A DNA stretch of 64,000 nt from Hymenopus coronatus (Eukaryota; Arthropoda; Insecta; Mantodea; Hymenopodidae), in contig CM060880.1 in NCBI GenBank assembly GCA_030762935.1, forward strand, positions 14,501,001-14,565,000, written 5' to 3'. The notes beneath the pieces were generated by a model that saw only the letters and a list, made by a program, of their open reading frames with translations, was not told the DNA's origin and did no database searches. This document shows, piece after piece, positions 10,854 to 22,490 of this stretch. Within the stretch, counting starts at the first letter, position 1; the number at the start of each line of letters is the position of its first letter. A program made the translations under genes and the position numbers.

Positions 10854-11261
10854 CGCATACACTTTCTTCATGTATCATAGAAAGCAGAAGCTCTTCTATT
10901 AGAAATGCAGAAAGTAAGGAAGCCATGCGGCATAGTTGTAAACGGTGCGACGTTATCCTGAAGCGTTTGAACAAAACAACTGCCGGCGGCACTTTGATAT
11001 TCATCCATGGTTCCGCTTCCTTTAAAGAAAGCCGAGTTGTTTATACAAAAACATGGTTTTTGCGACCGCTAGGTCATCAGCTGTGGTCTTTTGATGTTCC
11101 GCAACACGCAAACCATTTTTTTTTTTTTTTTTTACCCAGCAGCTTAGCGACCTGGCTTTTCAAAAATACGGCACCGCTTTTCACTTTGTATCTCTTTGGA
11201 CTGAACACCAAAGTGACGTGTACACGATTGTGTTGAATCTTTTGTTTTATTTCATTTCAAA
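10854..11261. other. Sequence without a recognised feature
   Basis: The 103-codon open frame at 10925-11236 (+) has no domain I recognise and contains a poly-Phe run from a poly-T tract (11117-11132). No repeat match in the window. Confidence 0.4.
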
Positions 11262-11990
11262 ATAGAATACAACAGAGATAGAGAACGTTATGTGATTGCA
11301 ACACATCACACTGACGTAAACATTTCCAGAAATATTTTCATGACAGAGAATGCACTAGACTAAAATAATAAGCAAATATTTTAAGAGCTGGTCGCTATAT
11401 GATGTATTGACATTCCGTTCACTTTGCTTGGCCAGGAGATAGAACAAACAAATGATCTAAATCTATTTTATAAAAATGTATTTCCTTTAAGTAGAAGGGA
11501 TTGGTATTTAAACGAATTTTCGTTTTTGAGTTGCCGTTCTCACACACATATCCACGGACCTCTTTCTAAATATGTTCTTTTTTAATGCCGCTGACGGTAA
11601 AACCTATATTTTTAGCGAAATCTAGACACCTAATTTTTCGGTGGAATGCAGGTATATACCAAGTACGAAGTAGAAAGAGTAAAAATGAATAACAATTTCC
11701 CGAAAGATATAAGTATTTTAAAATTGAAGCAAATAACTAAGAATATAACGGAAACAAAAACCATTATTGTGTGTTTTAAGAGTTCTCATACATAATTGTT
11801 TTTGGACTTATGGTACCCTAATAGAATCTTGGTATACACATTTTGGGTGGAATGCAGTACCGTCTACATACAAAGTAGAGAAAATAAAAAAAAACCAGTA
11901 TTTTAGAAAAAGGTCCTAACATGTATGTCTATCTGTGAAAAGGTAACTCGAAAACGGGAAATTGGCTAAATACCAAAGTTGGTGTTGTTC
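11262..11990. mobile_element. Old, diverged HINE-like remnants
   Basis: Several weak matches in mixed orientation: a minus-like 5' end at 11270-11320 (gatagagaacgttatgtga), a plus 3' segment at 11510-11690 ending 'tagaaagagtaaaaa', another at 11760-11895 ending 'gtagagaaaataaaa', and a minus fragment at 11905-11985. All are more diverged than neighbouring copies. Confidence 0.5.
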
Positions 11991-12800
11991 TACTTTCTCT
12001 ATGCGTACTATGTACATAGTGTATAGAGAAGGTATTGCACTCCACCAAAAAATTCGATACCGAGATTTCACCGGAAATATATGTTTCAGGGTCCTCTGTA
12101 TCCAAAAAAAAGTATTTTCATAAAAAGGTCCGTGTGTGTGTCCCTGTGTCAGCGTGTCCGTGTGTCTGTGAACACGATAATTCAAAAACGAAAAGTCAGT
12201 AAAATACCAAACTTGATAATTAAGTTCAGTATATTCCAGGGATGCGACGCGAAAATTTTGAGAAAAATGCCCCCACTCCAAACTACCCTTTACATGAAAC
12301 ATTTTTCGAAAATTTCAATTTTCTAAAAAATGGCTCTAACGATTTTGATTAAAATATTGTAAATTAACGATATTTACCTGACAAATAAAATGTATATTTT
12401 GATTTTTCTGGGAATAGCCTCTGAAGACTATTTTATTCTGGGTCAATTTTACGGAATTTTCCATAACTGTTAAACCGTAAGATATATCTAGACAAAAACG
12501 TACCACACAACAAATGTAGAGCACTTTAAAACACACAATTTATGTTATATACATTTTTTTCCTGGAATTTGTCAACTCCTGTCCTTACAAACAAAGGAAC
12601 TTCAGTCACATAGCAACCAGCTTTTGACTATCACTTTAACCTATGGTGCTTCTTTATTTCGCTTCTACTTACAAGGAAGCAAGTAATAGACTATTTCTGC
12701 TAATTTTTTTCTCGATTAGCATGAAGTAAATTGAAGCATAAGCTTTTTAAAAATGATTGCTCTCAGAGATGTAGAGAAAGACAAGTGAATGAAACATCAG
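11991..12800 (-). mobile_element. HINE-like element, full length
   Basis: Opens at the hairpin (12000-12032) and ends 'gaatgaaacatcag'. The CA segment is a mixed GT-rich run (12128-12170), not a pure microsatellite. SINE-B follows within 20 bp. Confidence 0.86.
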
Positions 12801-12817
12801 TTTTTTTGTTTTTTATT

Positions 12818-13036
12818 GTTTCATTTGTATAGCCCCTCTAACTTTAATGGTCATATCGCGGGCTTGGACTAGTGAAACAACTCTTATTACTGTAGGTTGA
12901 TCACTCTCATATTCATACTTCCACACTCTGAGGAGGGTAGGGAATTATTCAGATTAAAGAAAAATGTCCCGCCCCAGCCAGGAATCGAACCTGAGACCTC
13001 CGGGTGAGTAGTCACCATTCGACCACGGAGGCAGTC
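12818..13036 (-). repeat. SINE-B copy
   Basis: The tail 'atttgtatagcccctctaac' is at the left and the tRNA-like head (ccattcgaccacggaggca) at the right, with the B-box side 'ggaatcgaacctgag' at 12980-12995. It lies against the T-rich 5' terminus of the adjacent HINE-like element. Confidence 0.8.
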
Positions 13037-13245
13037 AATTTAGTGTTTTGTCACTGGGAAAGCATTGCGATTTCGATTTTTCACAGTGGTTACCATGGGA
13101 ACACTATGTTACTACATGCTGAAATGCCAAGTCCTAACGTGGTCACACTGTGTTATAAATTAATTTTCATAAACCGAAAATGGTAACCACTCATAATTAA
13201 GATTCAAACATTAGTATTTCTGTTTTTGAAAATATATCTATATAT

Positions 13246-14070
13246 TACTTTCTCTACACGTACTATGTACATAGAGTATAGAGAAGGTATTGTATTGCAC
13301 CCAAAACTTTGATACCAAGATTTCACCGGAAATATATGTTTTGAGACCCCGTAAATCAAAAAAAAAACATTTTTAGAAAAATTTCCGTGTGTGTGTGTCT
13401 GTGGGCAGCATAGCTCAACAGCTAAAACTCCGTTAAAAAAAAAAAAAAACAACTTGATATTAAGGTTTAATCTTCCAAGGATGCGACACGAAGTCACCCT
13501 TTGTATGAATTTTTGTTGTTGAAAAATTTAATTTTCACAAAAATGGCTATAACGATTTTGATTAAAATATCATATATTAAAGACATTTACCTGACAAATA
13601 AAATGTATATCTTGAATTTTCTGGGTATAGCCTCTGAAGACCACTTTATTCTGGATGAATTTTACGGAATTTTGTATAACTGGTAAACCATAATAGATAG
13701 ACAAAAGCTTACCATATAAAAATGTAGAACACATTAAAACACACAGTTTGTATGATATACATTTTTTTCGTGGAGTTGATCCTTTTTGAGATATTCCTTG
13801 TTTTTGGTTTCAGTTTTACAGGAATTTGTCAACTCTTGTCCATACAAACAAAGGAACTTTAGTCACATAGCAACCAGCTTTTGACTATCACTTTAACCTA
13901 TGGTACTCCCTTATTTACCTTCTACCTAAAGGGAAGCAAGTAATAGGACTATTTCTGCTTTTTTTTTTTTTTTTTTTTCCGATTAGCATGAAGTAAATAG
14001 AAGCATAAGCTTTTTAACAATAGTTTGTTGCAGAGAAGTAGAGAAAGTCATGTGAATAGAACACATCAGA
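13246..14070 (-). mobile_element. HINE-like element, full length
   Basis: Hairpin end at 13246-13290; 5' terminus GAACACATCAGA at 14059-14070. A 17-A block (13434-13450) and a poly-T run at 13960-13979 are expanded tracts. No coding frame. Confidence 0.86.
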
Positions 14071-14318
14071 TTTTTTTAAGCCATATAGAAGAAGAATGTA
14101 CAAGAAATGGTGTTTATTCCGTGCACGTGTACTCACGTGATAGTATCTGAGGTTACTGAAATGACCCCAAGGAGGTTCTCAAGGTAATATTGACCACACG
14201 CACAGCGAGTTACGTGATATCATCGCATATTGCTACCACTGACATACTTCCTTTTCTTCCCTTAGGAATCACAACTTCGGCACAAAGGAAGCCCATCGAA
14301 TGTGTACATTTTCAAAAA

Positions 14319-15388
14319 TCTGATGTGTTCCATTCACATGACTTTCTCTACATCTCTGCAACAAAGTATGCTTTTATTTACTTCATGCTAATCGAGAAAA
14401 AATTAGCATAAACAGTCTTATTACTTGCTTCCTTGTAAATAGAAGCGAAATAAGGGAGTACTATAAGTTAAAGTGACAGTCAAAAGCTGGTTGCTATGTG
14501 ACTGAAGTTCCTTTATTTGTATGGACAGGAGTTGACAAACTCCTGTATGAGAAAAGTATAAGTTTTTCAAAGCTGAAACCATTTACAAGGAATATCTCAA
14601 AAACGATCAACTCCACGAAAAAAAAAAAGAAAAAAAAAAAAGGTAAATAACATAAATTGTAAAATAAGAACTGAAGCTTTCCTGGCGACGTGTTAATTCC
14701 AAATCTTCTCGGGCTTCTAGCCAGGTAAAAACTTGGCTTGACACCAACGTTTCGAAGAAGTGCATCTTCCTCGTCTTCAGGGTGAACTGGAAGATGCACT
14801 TCTTCGAAACGTTGGTGTCAAGCCAAGTTTTTACCTGGCTAGAAGTCCGAGAAGATTTGGAATTAACATAAATTGTGTTTTTTAAGTGCTCTACGTTTTT
14901 TGTGTGGTAAGTTTTCTCACAACTCTTACGGTTTAGCAGTTATGAAATATTCCGTAAATTTCGTCCAGAATAAAGTAGTCTTCAGAGGCTATACCCAGAA
15001 AATTCAAAAGATACATTTTATTTGTCAGGTAAATATCTGAAATATAAGATATTTTAATCAAAATCGTTAGAGCCATTTTTTAAAAAATCAAAAATTTTGT
15101 TAAAAAATTCCTAGTAAAGGGTAGTTTGATGTGCGGAGATTTTTCTCAAAATCTTCGTGTCGCATCCCTGAAAGATACTTAAATACCAAGTTTGGTATTA
15201 CCGGCTTTTCTTTTTTGAGTTATCGTATTCACTGACACACGGACACACGCGGACCTTTTTCTAAAACACTTTTTTTTTATACAGGGGACCCTAAAACATA
15301 CATTTCCGGTGAAATCTCGGTATCGAATTTTTTGGTGGAGTGCATACCTTCTCTATACACTATGTACATAGTACATGCAGAGAAAGTA
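14319..15388 (+). mobile_element. HINE-like element, full length, with palindromic insert
   Basis: Starts TCTGATGTGTTCCATTCACA and ends at the hairpin followed by GCAGAGAAAGTAAA. The extra length comes from the 203-bp Penelope-like palindrome at 14661-14863. Confidence 0.88.
14661..14863 (-). mobile_element. Foldback Penelope-like insertion with hammerhead-like core
   Basis: A 13-bp target duplication TAACATAAATTGT (14648-14660 and 14864-14876) flanks two inverted arms of about 75 bp (14695-14770 and 14789-14863) around an 18-nt centre. On the minus strand the centre reads CTGAAGA, then a helix-forming CGAGGAAG...CTTCTTCG, then GAAACG. This matches the catalytic-core half of a hammerhead ribozyme (CUGANGA, stem II, GAAA). 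Penelope-like retroelements are known to carry such motifs. Stem I and a cleavage triplet are not evident, so activity is unlikely in this copy. Confidence 0.6.
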
Positions 15389-16579
15389 AAAAACAGTATC
15401 CAGTAAACTATGTGACATTCATTTAGTTCACCTATTAAGGCCTTGTGTTTACAAAAACTCCAACACGTCGCATAGCAGCACGACTCAATGCTTCACACGG
15501 AGTGGACGAGTTACTGCACGTTTCTCTGATATACATTAAAGGAGCAGAGGCGACCCTTTCGTGGCCAAATGGTCCAGGCTGGAACTAATAGGGAACTGTG
15601 CGCGTCTATGTCATCTGTATCGACCTAAGCCCATTCGTCTCCTGTGGTGTAAGCAGAAAATATCCGCTGGGTGTCTAGGGGCTAGATGGCATTGTCACAT
15701 GTATCTACAATGAAATGTGTAAATGTTTAATGAAAGTTAGTTGTCTCTTTAATCGCTGAGTTCGCTTCGCATGGAGATTTTCTCCCGCTGAGAGGTGCAC
15801 TCAGCCTTGTGAAGTCCCAGGAAAGACCACGTTAACCTGCCGGGGGGCTCAAACTACGAGCAGAGGTGGGGAATGCAGCGGTCAGGCAGTAGGTCTTTGT
15901 CCAAAATCGCGATGTGTTAGTTTGTACTGAAAGTTGATAGAAGAATACGCTTTTGAAGAGTGAGTAGAAAAAGTTACACGAATGCACCATATAGTACACC
16001 TGGAAGGATTATATTTCACATAGAATGTTTACTTGACTTCTACGTAACAAAAGTGTCGGTATACGCTAAATAACTTAGTGAGGTTCACAATGGAATAGTT
16101 TTCCTTGGTCAATTCCTATCCAGTTCACGTTGCAACAGTAAAGTTGGGACTCTGACGTTACCAGTTTTCCTGGAAGAATCTCCTGGTCACACGCATACAG
16201 ATATCATCCATAGTTGCTACCTGCTACCAGCAAATGTATAACTCCGTCCATCAGTGTTGCCAGATTGGGCGAAAAATCACGCTTTGGGCTACTAAATGAT
16301 CGATTTTCCGACCGATTTTAATTGAGGCGATTTGCAAATTTTTGGGCTACTTCTGAAATCACAAATATAATTTAAATGTATTTCTTGAAAAGTATGTTGT
16401 AGATTGTTTCACAAATTAAGTAATACATAATGAGTAGAGTGATGGTATGTTCGTTAAGTCACTACTGATATGGCAACAGTGTAAACTACCTGCAATCAGT
16501 AGTCACAGACGAGAAATTAGCTGCTGCTATATTATTTTCCTTGTTACATTTTCTTTGTTATGTCCCTATTAATGCAGTC
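15389..16579. other. Sequence without a recognised gene; possible small MITE inside
   Basis: No coding exon recognised over about 1.2 kb. Within it, 'cagtgttgcca' (16253-16263) and the inverse 'tggcaacagtg' (16473-16483) may bound a short inverted-repeat element. Both flanking repeats are HINE-like. Confidence 0.35.
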
Positions 16580-17403
16580 GCGTACATAGTGTATAGAGAA
16601 GGTATTGCACTCCACCCAAAATTCGATACCGAGATTTCACAGGAAATACATGATTTCGGTCCCCCTGAAAAAAAAAAAAAAAAAAAAAAAAAAAAAGCAT
16701 TTTCAGAAAAAGGTCCATGTGTGTCCGTGTGTCTGTGAACATAACTCAAAAATGAGAAGTCGGTAAAATACCAAACTTGGTATTTAAGTTTAGTATTTTC
16801 CAGGGATGCGACACGAAAATTTTGAGAACAATCCCCCACCCCAAACTGTCCTTTACATGGAACCTTTTTCTAAAATTTTGAGTTTCTAAAAACTAGCTCT
16901 AACGATTTTGATTAAAATATCGTATATTAAAGATATTTTCCTTACAAATAAATGTATATCTTGAATTTTCTGGGAATAGACTCTGAAGATTACTTTATTC
17001 TGGGTGAATTTCACGGAAGAGATGGACAAAAACTTACCACACAAAAAATGTAGAGCACGTTAAAACACACAATTTATGTTATATACATTTTTTTTCGTGG
17101 AGTTAATCGTTTTTTACATATTCTTTGTTTTTGGTTTTAGCTTTGAAAAACTTATACTTTTCTCATACAGGAATTTGTCAACTCCTGTCCATACAAAGGA
17201 ACTTCAGTGACATAGCAACCAGCTTTTGACTATCACTTTAACATATGGTACTCCCATATTTCGCTTCTACTTACAAGGAAGCAAGTAATAAGACTTTCTG
17301 CTAAGTTTTTCTCGATTAGGATGAAGTAGATAGAAGCATAACGTTTTTAACAATAATTTGTTGCAGAGATGTAGAGAAAGGCATGTGAATGGAACATATA
17401 AGA
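16580..17403 (-). mobile_element. HINE-like element, outer hairpin arm missing
   Basis: Begins in the middle of the hairpin (CGTACATAGTGTATAGAGAA), so the outermost 3' arm is gone. The 5' end is 'ggaacatataaga'. A run of 27 A (16670-16696) marks the expanded A/T tract. Confidence 0.84.
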
Positions 17404-17489
17404 TTTTTTTTTTTTTTTGGCATGGTAACTTAAAGATATAACATCTGGTCACATCGAATTTTAGGTTAGAATACAATACCTACTTCCCC

Positions 17490-17915
17490 TGCTTAACCGA
17501 GCAGGGCAGTTCATTGGTTTCGCCTGTGACCCATACGGAAGATCGTGTGTTCATTCCTCATGGTGGACCTATCTGACCTATGTTGGGGGGTCGCCAGGCG
17601 AATGCTGGTTAGGTTTCTCTCGACTCCCTTATTTCCTATCCCTTTCACATCGTTTCATTCATCCTTCATTCCATTGGTTTCTGCGAAAAACGATCTCCAT
17701 CCCCCGACTTCGGCTGGTTGTCTGACGTGAGCATTGGACCCTACTTGAGGCGGGATAATCGGTCTATTGGGGTGTTCAAACCCGCCGATCCTGGTTCCGG
17801 TAGCCCGGTGAATTCTCTCACCTCGTCCTTCCTCCCAGATGTAGGGCGTACTGTCCACCCAACACAAGAAGGCAAGCGGGGCCTGAGGAGGGGGGCCTTG
17901 AACTATTATCTGGTA
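17490..17915 (+). repeat. Possible degenerate tRNA-derived SINE
   Basis: A GC-richer block with a tRNA-like start (accgagcagggcagttca; B-box-like gtgttcattcctc at 17548-17560) and pyrimidine-rich body (ttcattcatccttcattcc). No second copy in the window confirms it. Open frames on both strands show no domain. Confidence 0.3.
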
Positions 17916-18708
17916 TTAGTGGATCTGTTTACGTTTACTACGTGTGTATAAGAACCAACCTGACAGATCTAATGCTCGTTTCAGTAACTGCAGTGATGTA
18001 TTATGTATTATTGGCTCTTGCTGCTAACACGCGCTACGGCATATAGTAAGTACTACAGTTATATAATATTTTGTTTCTTTTATTCTTGGTTTAATATTTA
18101 AATGCAGAGAGCGGCAGCGGAAATGAGGACTTCTCCGACTCTCGGACCTTACACGACAACTGGACTTCTAGCTCTCAGTGAGCTATGTGACAACACTGTG
18201 TATTTTAGATGAACCTAGCGTCCTTGTCTTATCCAGATGTCGAGCATAAACATCATGCGGTCAGCAAAAGTGTTTACGTAAGTGCTTACGTTACGCATTC
18301 CTCTACCTTATCTTCTAGTGGTGGGTGGACAGTAGATGCCATAGTTATCTACCGAGTTCCCTCCACCCGTATCCTACTTCTACTCCCCTACTTACCCTAA
18401 GTAGCAGAGACTGTGAGAGGAGAGAGCCGCCACTGTAAATTAAAGTGGAGTGAAGTGTTCTCATAAAAGACAGAGGGCTGTGTCAGTATTGCCAATAGGT
18501 TTTGGAAATTCCGCGATAAGACCTGCTCGGCATTCTCGACGAGTCTACCCTTGAACTGCGAGATGGCGACGTACCACGCATTTTATGGCCGAGCTGAAGA
18601 TACAAGCAGCATTCCACAAGTCTCTTTTTATGACTTGTTCACGCGCTGGGTCGCGGGCTCGCTACCAGACTCGGGACCTTGCCTCATACAATTGCTTTAT
18701 CATCACAT
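17916..18708. other. Sequence without a recognised feature
   Basis: No repeat match and no recognisable exon. The longest frame, 63 codons at 18209-18400, is unremarkable. Confidence 0.45.
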
Positions 18709-18938
18709 TGCGACCAGCTTTTAAAGATTTGAGTAACCTTTAGCCTTGTATATTCTCTTATTCCCCTTGTACCTAAGGGAAAGTAATAAAACTATTTCTG
18801 TTGATATTTATCTCGATTAGTATGAACTAGATAGAAGAATAAGCTTTAAGAGTTGTTACAGAACAGGTATAGAAAGTCATTCAATTTCCGGTGAAATCTG
18901 TGTCGAATTTTTGGATGGAATATAATACTTCCTTAATT
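18709..18938. mobile_element. Diverged HINE-like fragments, two orientations
   Basis: A minus-strand 5' fragment (18709-18868, 'accagctttt...tagaaagtcat') is fused to a plus-strand 3' fragment (18882-18938, 'aatttccggtgaaatct...'), next to the full copy that follows. Confidence 0.55.
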
Positions 18939-18939
18939 T

Positions 18940-19796
18940 TTACTTTCTCTATACGCACTATGTACATAGTGTATAGAATGTATTGTACTCCATCAAAAAA
19001 TTCGATACGAGATTTCACCGGAAATATATGTTTTACGGCCCCCTTTATCTAAAAAAAGCATTTTCGGAAAAAGGTCCGTGTGTGTCCATGTGTCTGTGAA
19101 CACGATAACACAAAAACGAAAAATAGGTAAAATACCAAACTTGGTATTTAAGTTTTAGTATCTTCCAGGGATGCGACACGAAGATTTTGAGAAAAATCCC
19201 CCTACTCTAACTACCCTTTACATGGGACTTTTTTCGAACATTTTGATTTTCTCAAAAATGGCTCTAACGATTTTGATTAAAATTTCGTATATTAAAGATA
19301 TTTACCTGATAAATAAAATGTATATCTTGAATTTTCTGGGAATAGCCTCTGAAGAGTAGTTTATTCTGGATGAATTTTACTAAATTTTGAATAACTACTA
19401 AACCGTAAGAGATGGACAAAAACTTACAACACAAAAAATGTAGAGCACGTTAAAACACTCAATTTATGTTATATACATTTTTTTCGTGGAGTTCGTCGTT
19501 TTTGTGACATTCCTTATTTTTGGTTTCTGCTATGAAAAACATACATTTCTCATTCAGGAATTTGTCTACTGCTGTCCATACAAACAAAGGAACTTCAGTG
19601 ACATAGCAACCAGCTTTTGATTATTACTTTAACCTATGGTACTCCCTTATTTCACCTCTACTTACAAGGAAGCAAGTAATATGGCTATTTCTGCTAATGT
19701 TTTACTGATTAGCATGACGTTAATAGAAGTATAAGTTTTTTAAAAATAATTTGTTGCAGGGATATAGAGAAAGTCATGTGAATGGTACACATCAGA
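18940..19796 (-). mobile_element. HINE-like element, full length
   Basis: The hairpin end TACTTTCTCTATACGCACTA opens the copy and GGTACACATCAGA closes it. The microsatellite position holds only a short GT run. Confidence 0.86.
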
Positions 19797-19984
19797 TTTT
19801 TTATGCCAGTGGTAGAGAAAGTAAATGAACAGCGACTAACCACTTGAAACAAGGGTATTTTAAATGTTAAACATTTTATTTAAAGTGCAAATAAATATGT
19901 TAAATATATCTTGTGTGAGTCAAAATCTTTACGGAGCACTTATTGAGAAAGTAAATCATTGCATATTCGTCTCGCATTCTTGGA

Positions 19985-20245
19985 AGAGGCCGAACTCCAA
20001 AATAAAGAACTCTTCAGAGGCTATTCCCAGAAAATTCAAAACATACATTCTATTGAACATGTAAATATCTTAATCGCAAACTTTTCGTTTTCGTAATGTT
20101 CACACACAACACATATGCGCCCTCTTCTTTTTACTTTCTCTATACGTATTACGTACATAGTGTATACAGAAGGTATTGTTTTGTACCCAAAAAAAGCGGA
20201 TACCGAGATTTCATCAGAAATACATGTTTTGGGACACCCTGAATA
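19985..20245. mobile_element. HINE-like fragments
   Basis: A plus-strand internal fragment (19985-20060, 'cttcagaggctattcccag') and a minus-strand 3' end (20130-20245, hairpin 'tacgtattacgtacatagtg') precede the full copy at 20261. Confidence 0.6.
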
Positions 20246-20260
20246 AAACAAAATAAAAAA

Positions 20261-20961
20261 TCTGATGTGTACCATTCACATGACTTTCTCCATATACCTG
20301 CAACAAATAATTCTTAAAAAGTATATACTTCTATTTACTTTATGCTAATCAGAAAAAAATAGCAGAAATAGTCTAATTACTCGCTTCCTTGTAAGTAGAA
20401 GCGAAATAAGGGACAACCGTAGGTTAAAGTGATAGTCAAATGCTGGTTGCTATGTCAATGAAGTTCCTTTGTTTATATGGATAGGAGTTGACAAGTTCCT
20501 GTATGAGAAAAGTATACGTTTTTCATAGCAGAAACCAAAAATAAGCAATGTCACAAAAACGACGAACTCCACGAAAAAAATGTATATAACATAAATTGTG
20601 TGTTTTAATGTGCTTTACACTTTTTGTGTAGTAAGTTTTTGTCCATCTCTTACGGTTTAGCAGTTATTCAAAATTTAGTAAAATTCATCCAGAATAAACT
20701 ACTCTTCAGAGGCTATTCCCAGAAAATTCAAAATATACATTTTATTTGTCAGGTAAATAGGTTTAATATACGAAATTTTAATCAAAATCGTTAACCATTT
20801 TTTAGAAAATAAAAAATTTCGAAAAAAGTTCCATGTAAAGGGTAGTTGGGGGTGGGGCGATTTTTCTCAAAATCTTCGTGTCGCATCCCTGGAAGATACT
20901 AAACTTAAATACCAAGTTTGGTATTTTACCGACTTTTCGTTTTTGAGTTATCGTGTTCACA

Positions 20962-21011
<50 letters not shown>

Positions 21012-21148
21012 CCTTTTTGTGAAAATGCTTTTTTTGGATATTGGGGACCCTAAAACATATATTTCCGGTGAAATCTCGGTATCGAATTTTTGGTGGAGTG
21101 CAATACTTTCTCTATACACTATGTACATAGTGCGTTTGGAGAAAGTAA
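20261..21148 (+). mobile_element. HINE-like element, full length, with (CA)23
   Basis: Starts TCTGATGTGTACC and ends GTTTGGAGAAAGTAAAA. A pure CA array of 46 bp at 20963-21008 occupies the family's microsatellite position. It abuts a second plus-strand copy. Confidence 0.87.
20963..21008 (+). repeat. (CA)23 microsatellite
   Basis: Uninterrupted array inside a full-length HINE-like element, directly after the conserved 'gtgttcacag'. Confidence 0.95.
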
Positions 21149-21885
21149 AAATTAGCAGAAATAGTCTTATTACTTTCTTCCTTATAAGTACAAAGGAAAT
21201 AAGGGAGTAGCATAGGTTAAAGCGATAGTCAAAAGCTGGTTGTTATGTGACTGAAGTTCCTTTGTTTGTATGAACAGCAGTTGACAAATTCCTATATGAG
21301 AAACTGAAAACAAAAACAAGGAACATCTCAAAAACGATCAACTCCAAGAAAAAAATTTATACAACATAAATTGTGTATTTTAATGTGCTCTACATTTTTT
21401 GTGTGGTAAGTTTTTGTCTATCTCTTACGGTTTAGCAGTTATACAAAATTCCGGAAAATTCACTCAGAATAAAGTAGTCTTAAGAGGCTATTCCCAGAAA
21501 ATTCAGAATATACATTTTATTTGTGAGGTAAATATCTTTAATATACGAAATTTTAATCAAAATCATTAGAGCCATTTTTTATAAAATCAAAAATTTCGAA
21601 AAAAGTTCCATGTAAAGGGTAGTTTGGGGTGGGGGGATTTTTCTCAAAATCTTCATGTCGCATCCCCGGAAGATACTAAACTTAAATCCCAAGTTTGGTA
21701 TTTTAACGACTTTTCGTTTTCGAGTTATCGTGTTCACAGACACACAAACGGACACACTGACAAATACTTTTTTTGGATACAGGTGACCCTAAAACATATT
21801 TCCGGTGAAATCTCGGTATCGAATTTTTTGGTGGAGTGCAATACCTTCTCTATACACTATGTGCATAGTACTTATAGAGAAAGTA
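21149..21885 (+). mobile_element. HINE-like element, 5'-truncated, tandem to the previous copy
   Basis: Picks up at 'attagcagaaatagtcttat', about 105 bp into the family, and runs to an intact 3' hairpin (21846-21885). The junction lies in the A run of 'gagaaaaaattagc', so the upstream copy may have inserted here with loss of the host's first segment. Confidence 0.8.
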
Positions 21886-22480
21886 AAAAACGAAAAGTCC
21901 GTTGAATACACAACTTGGTATTGAAGTCCAGTATCTTCCAAGGAAGACATGCTTTCAAGAAATTCCCCTTCCCAACTACCTTTTACATGGAAAAAATTTC
22001 GAAAATTTTAGATTTCTCAAAAATGGCTGAAATGATTTTGGTTTAAAACTTTTATATTTAAGATATGTTTATGAAAAATAAAATATATATCTTGAATTTC
22101 CTGGAATAGCTTCTTTATTCTGAATTTTTAGCATATCTGGTAAACCGTATATAGATTTCGTTAAAACTCACGATTTACGTCATATATCTTTTTTTCTCGA
22201 GATTTTGACCGTTTTCGAGAAATTTCTTGTTATTGGTTTCAGTTTTAAAATACTTATGTAAACTTTTCTCATACGGGAACTTGTCAATACTGGCTATGCA
22301 AAGAAACGGATTTCAATTCCATAGCAACCACATTTTAAAACATGTGACTGTCGGTTTAGCCTAATGTATTCCCTTATTTTCTTTCTTCTTATAAGGAACT
22401 AAGAAATAAGATCCTTTCTGCTACTGTTTATTTCGATTAGCATGAAGTAGATAGAATAATAAGCTTATTCACAATAATCC
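21886..22480 (-). mobile_element. HINE-like element, diverged, both ends missing
   Basis: Begins at 'cgaaaagtccgttgaatac' and ends near 'aataagcttattcacaataa' before a poly-C run (22482-22490). It is joined directly to the 3' end of the plus-strand copy. Confidence 0.72.
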
Positions 22481-22490
22481 CCCCCCCCCA

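Noticed and set aside
12081..12326. Recurrent open frames of 60-130 codons with phrases such as PSLYTMYIV or MYIVYREGIAL
   Set aside because: They are translations of the HINE-like 3' hairpin and neighbouring blocks. They occur in several frames and on both strands in different copies, start or stop at element edges, and show no conserved reading frame.
14661..14863. Palindrome as an assembly artefact
   Set aside because: A 13-bp target duplication flanks it, and two independent copies of its sequence with their own duplications exist in the window.
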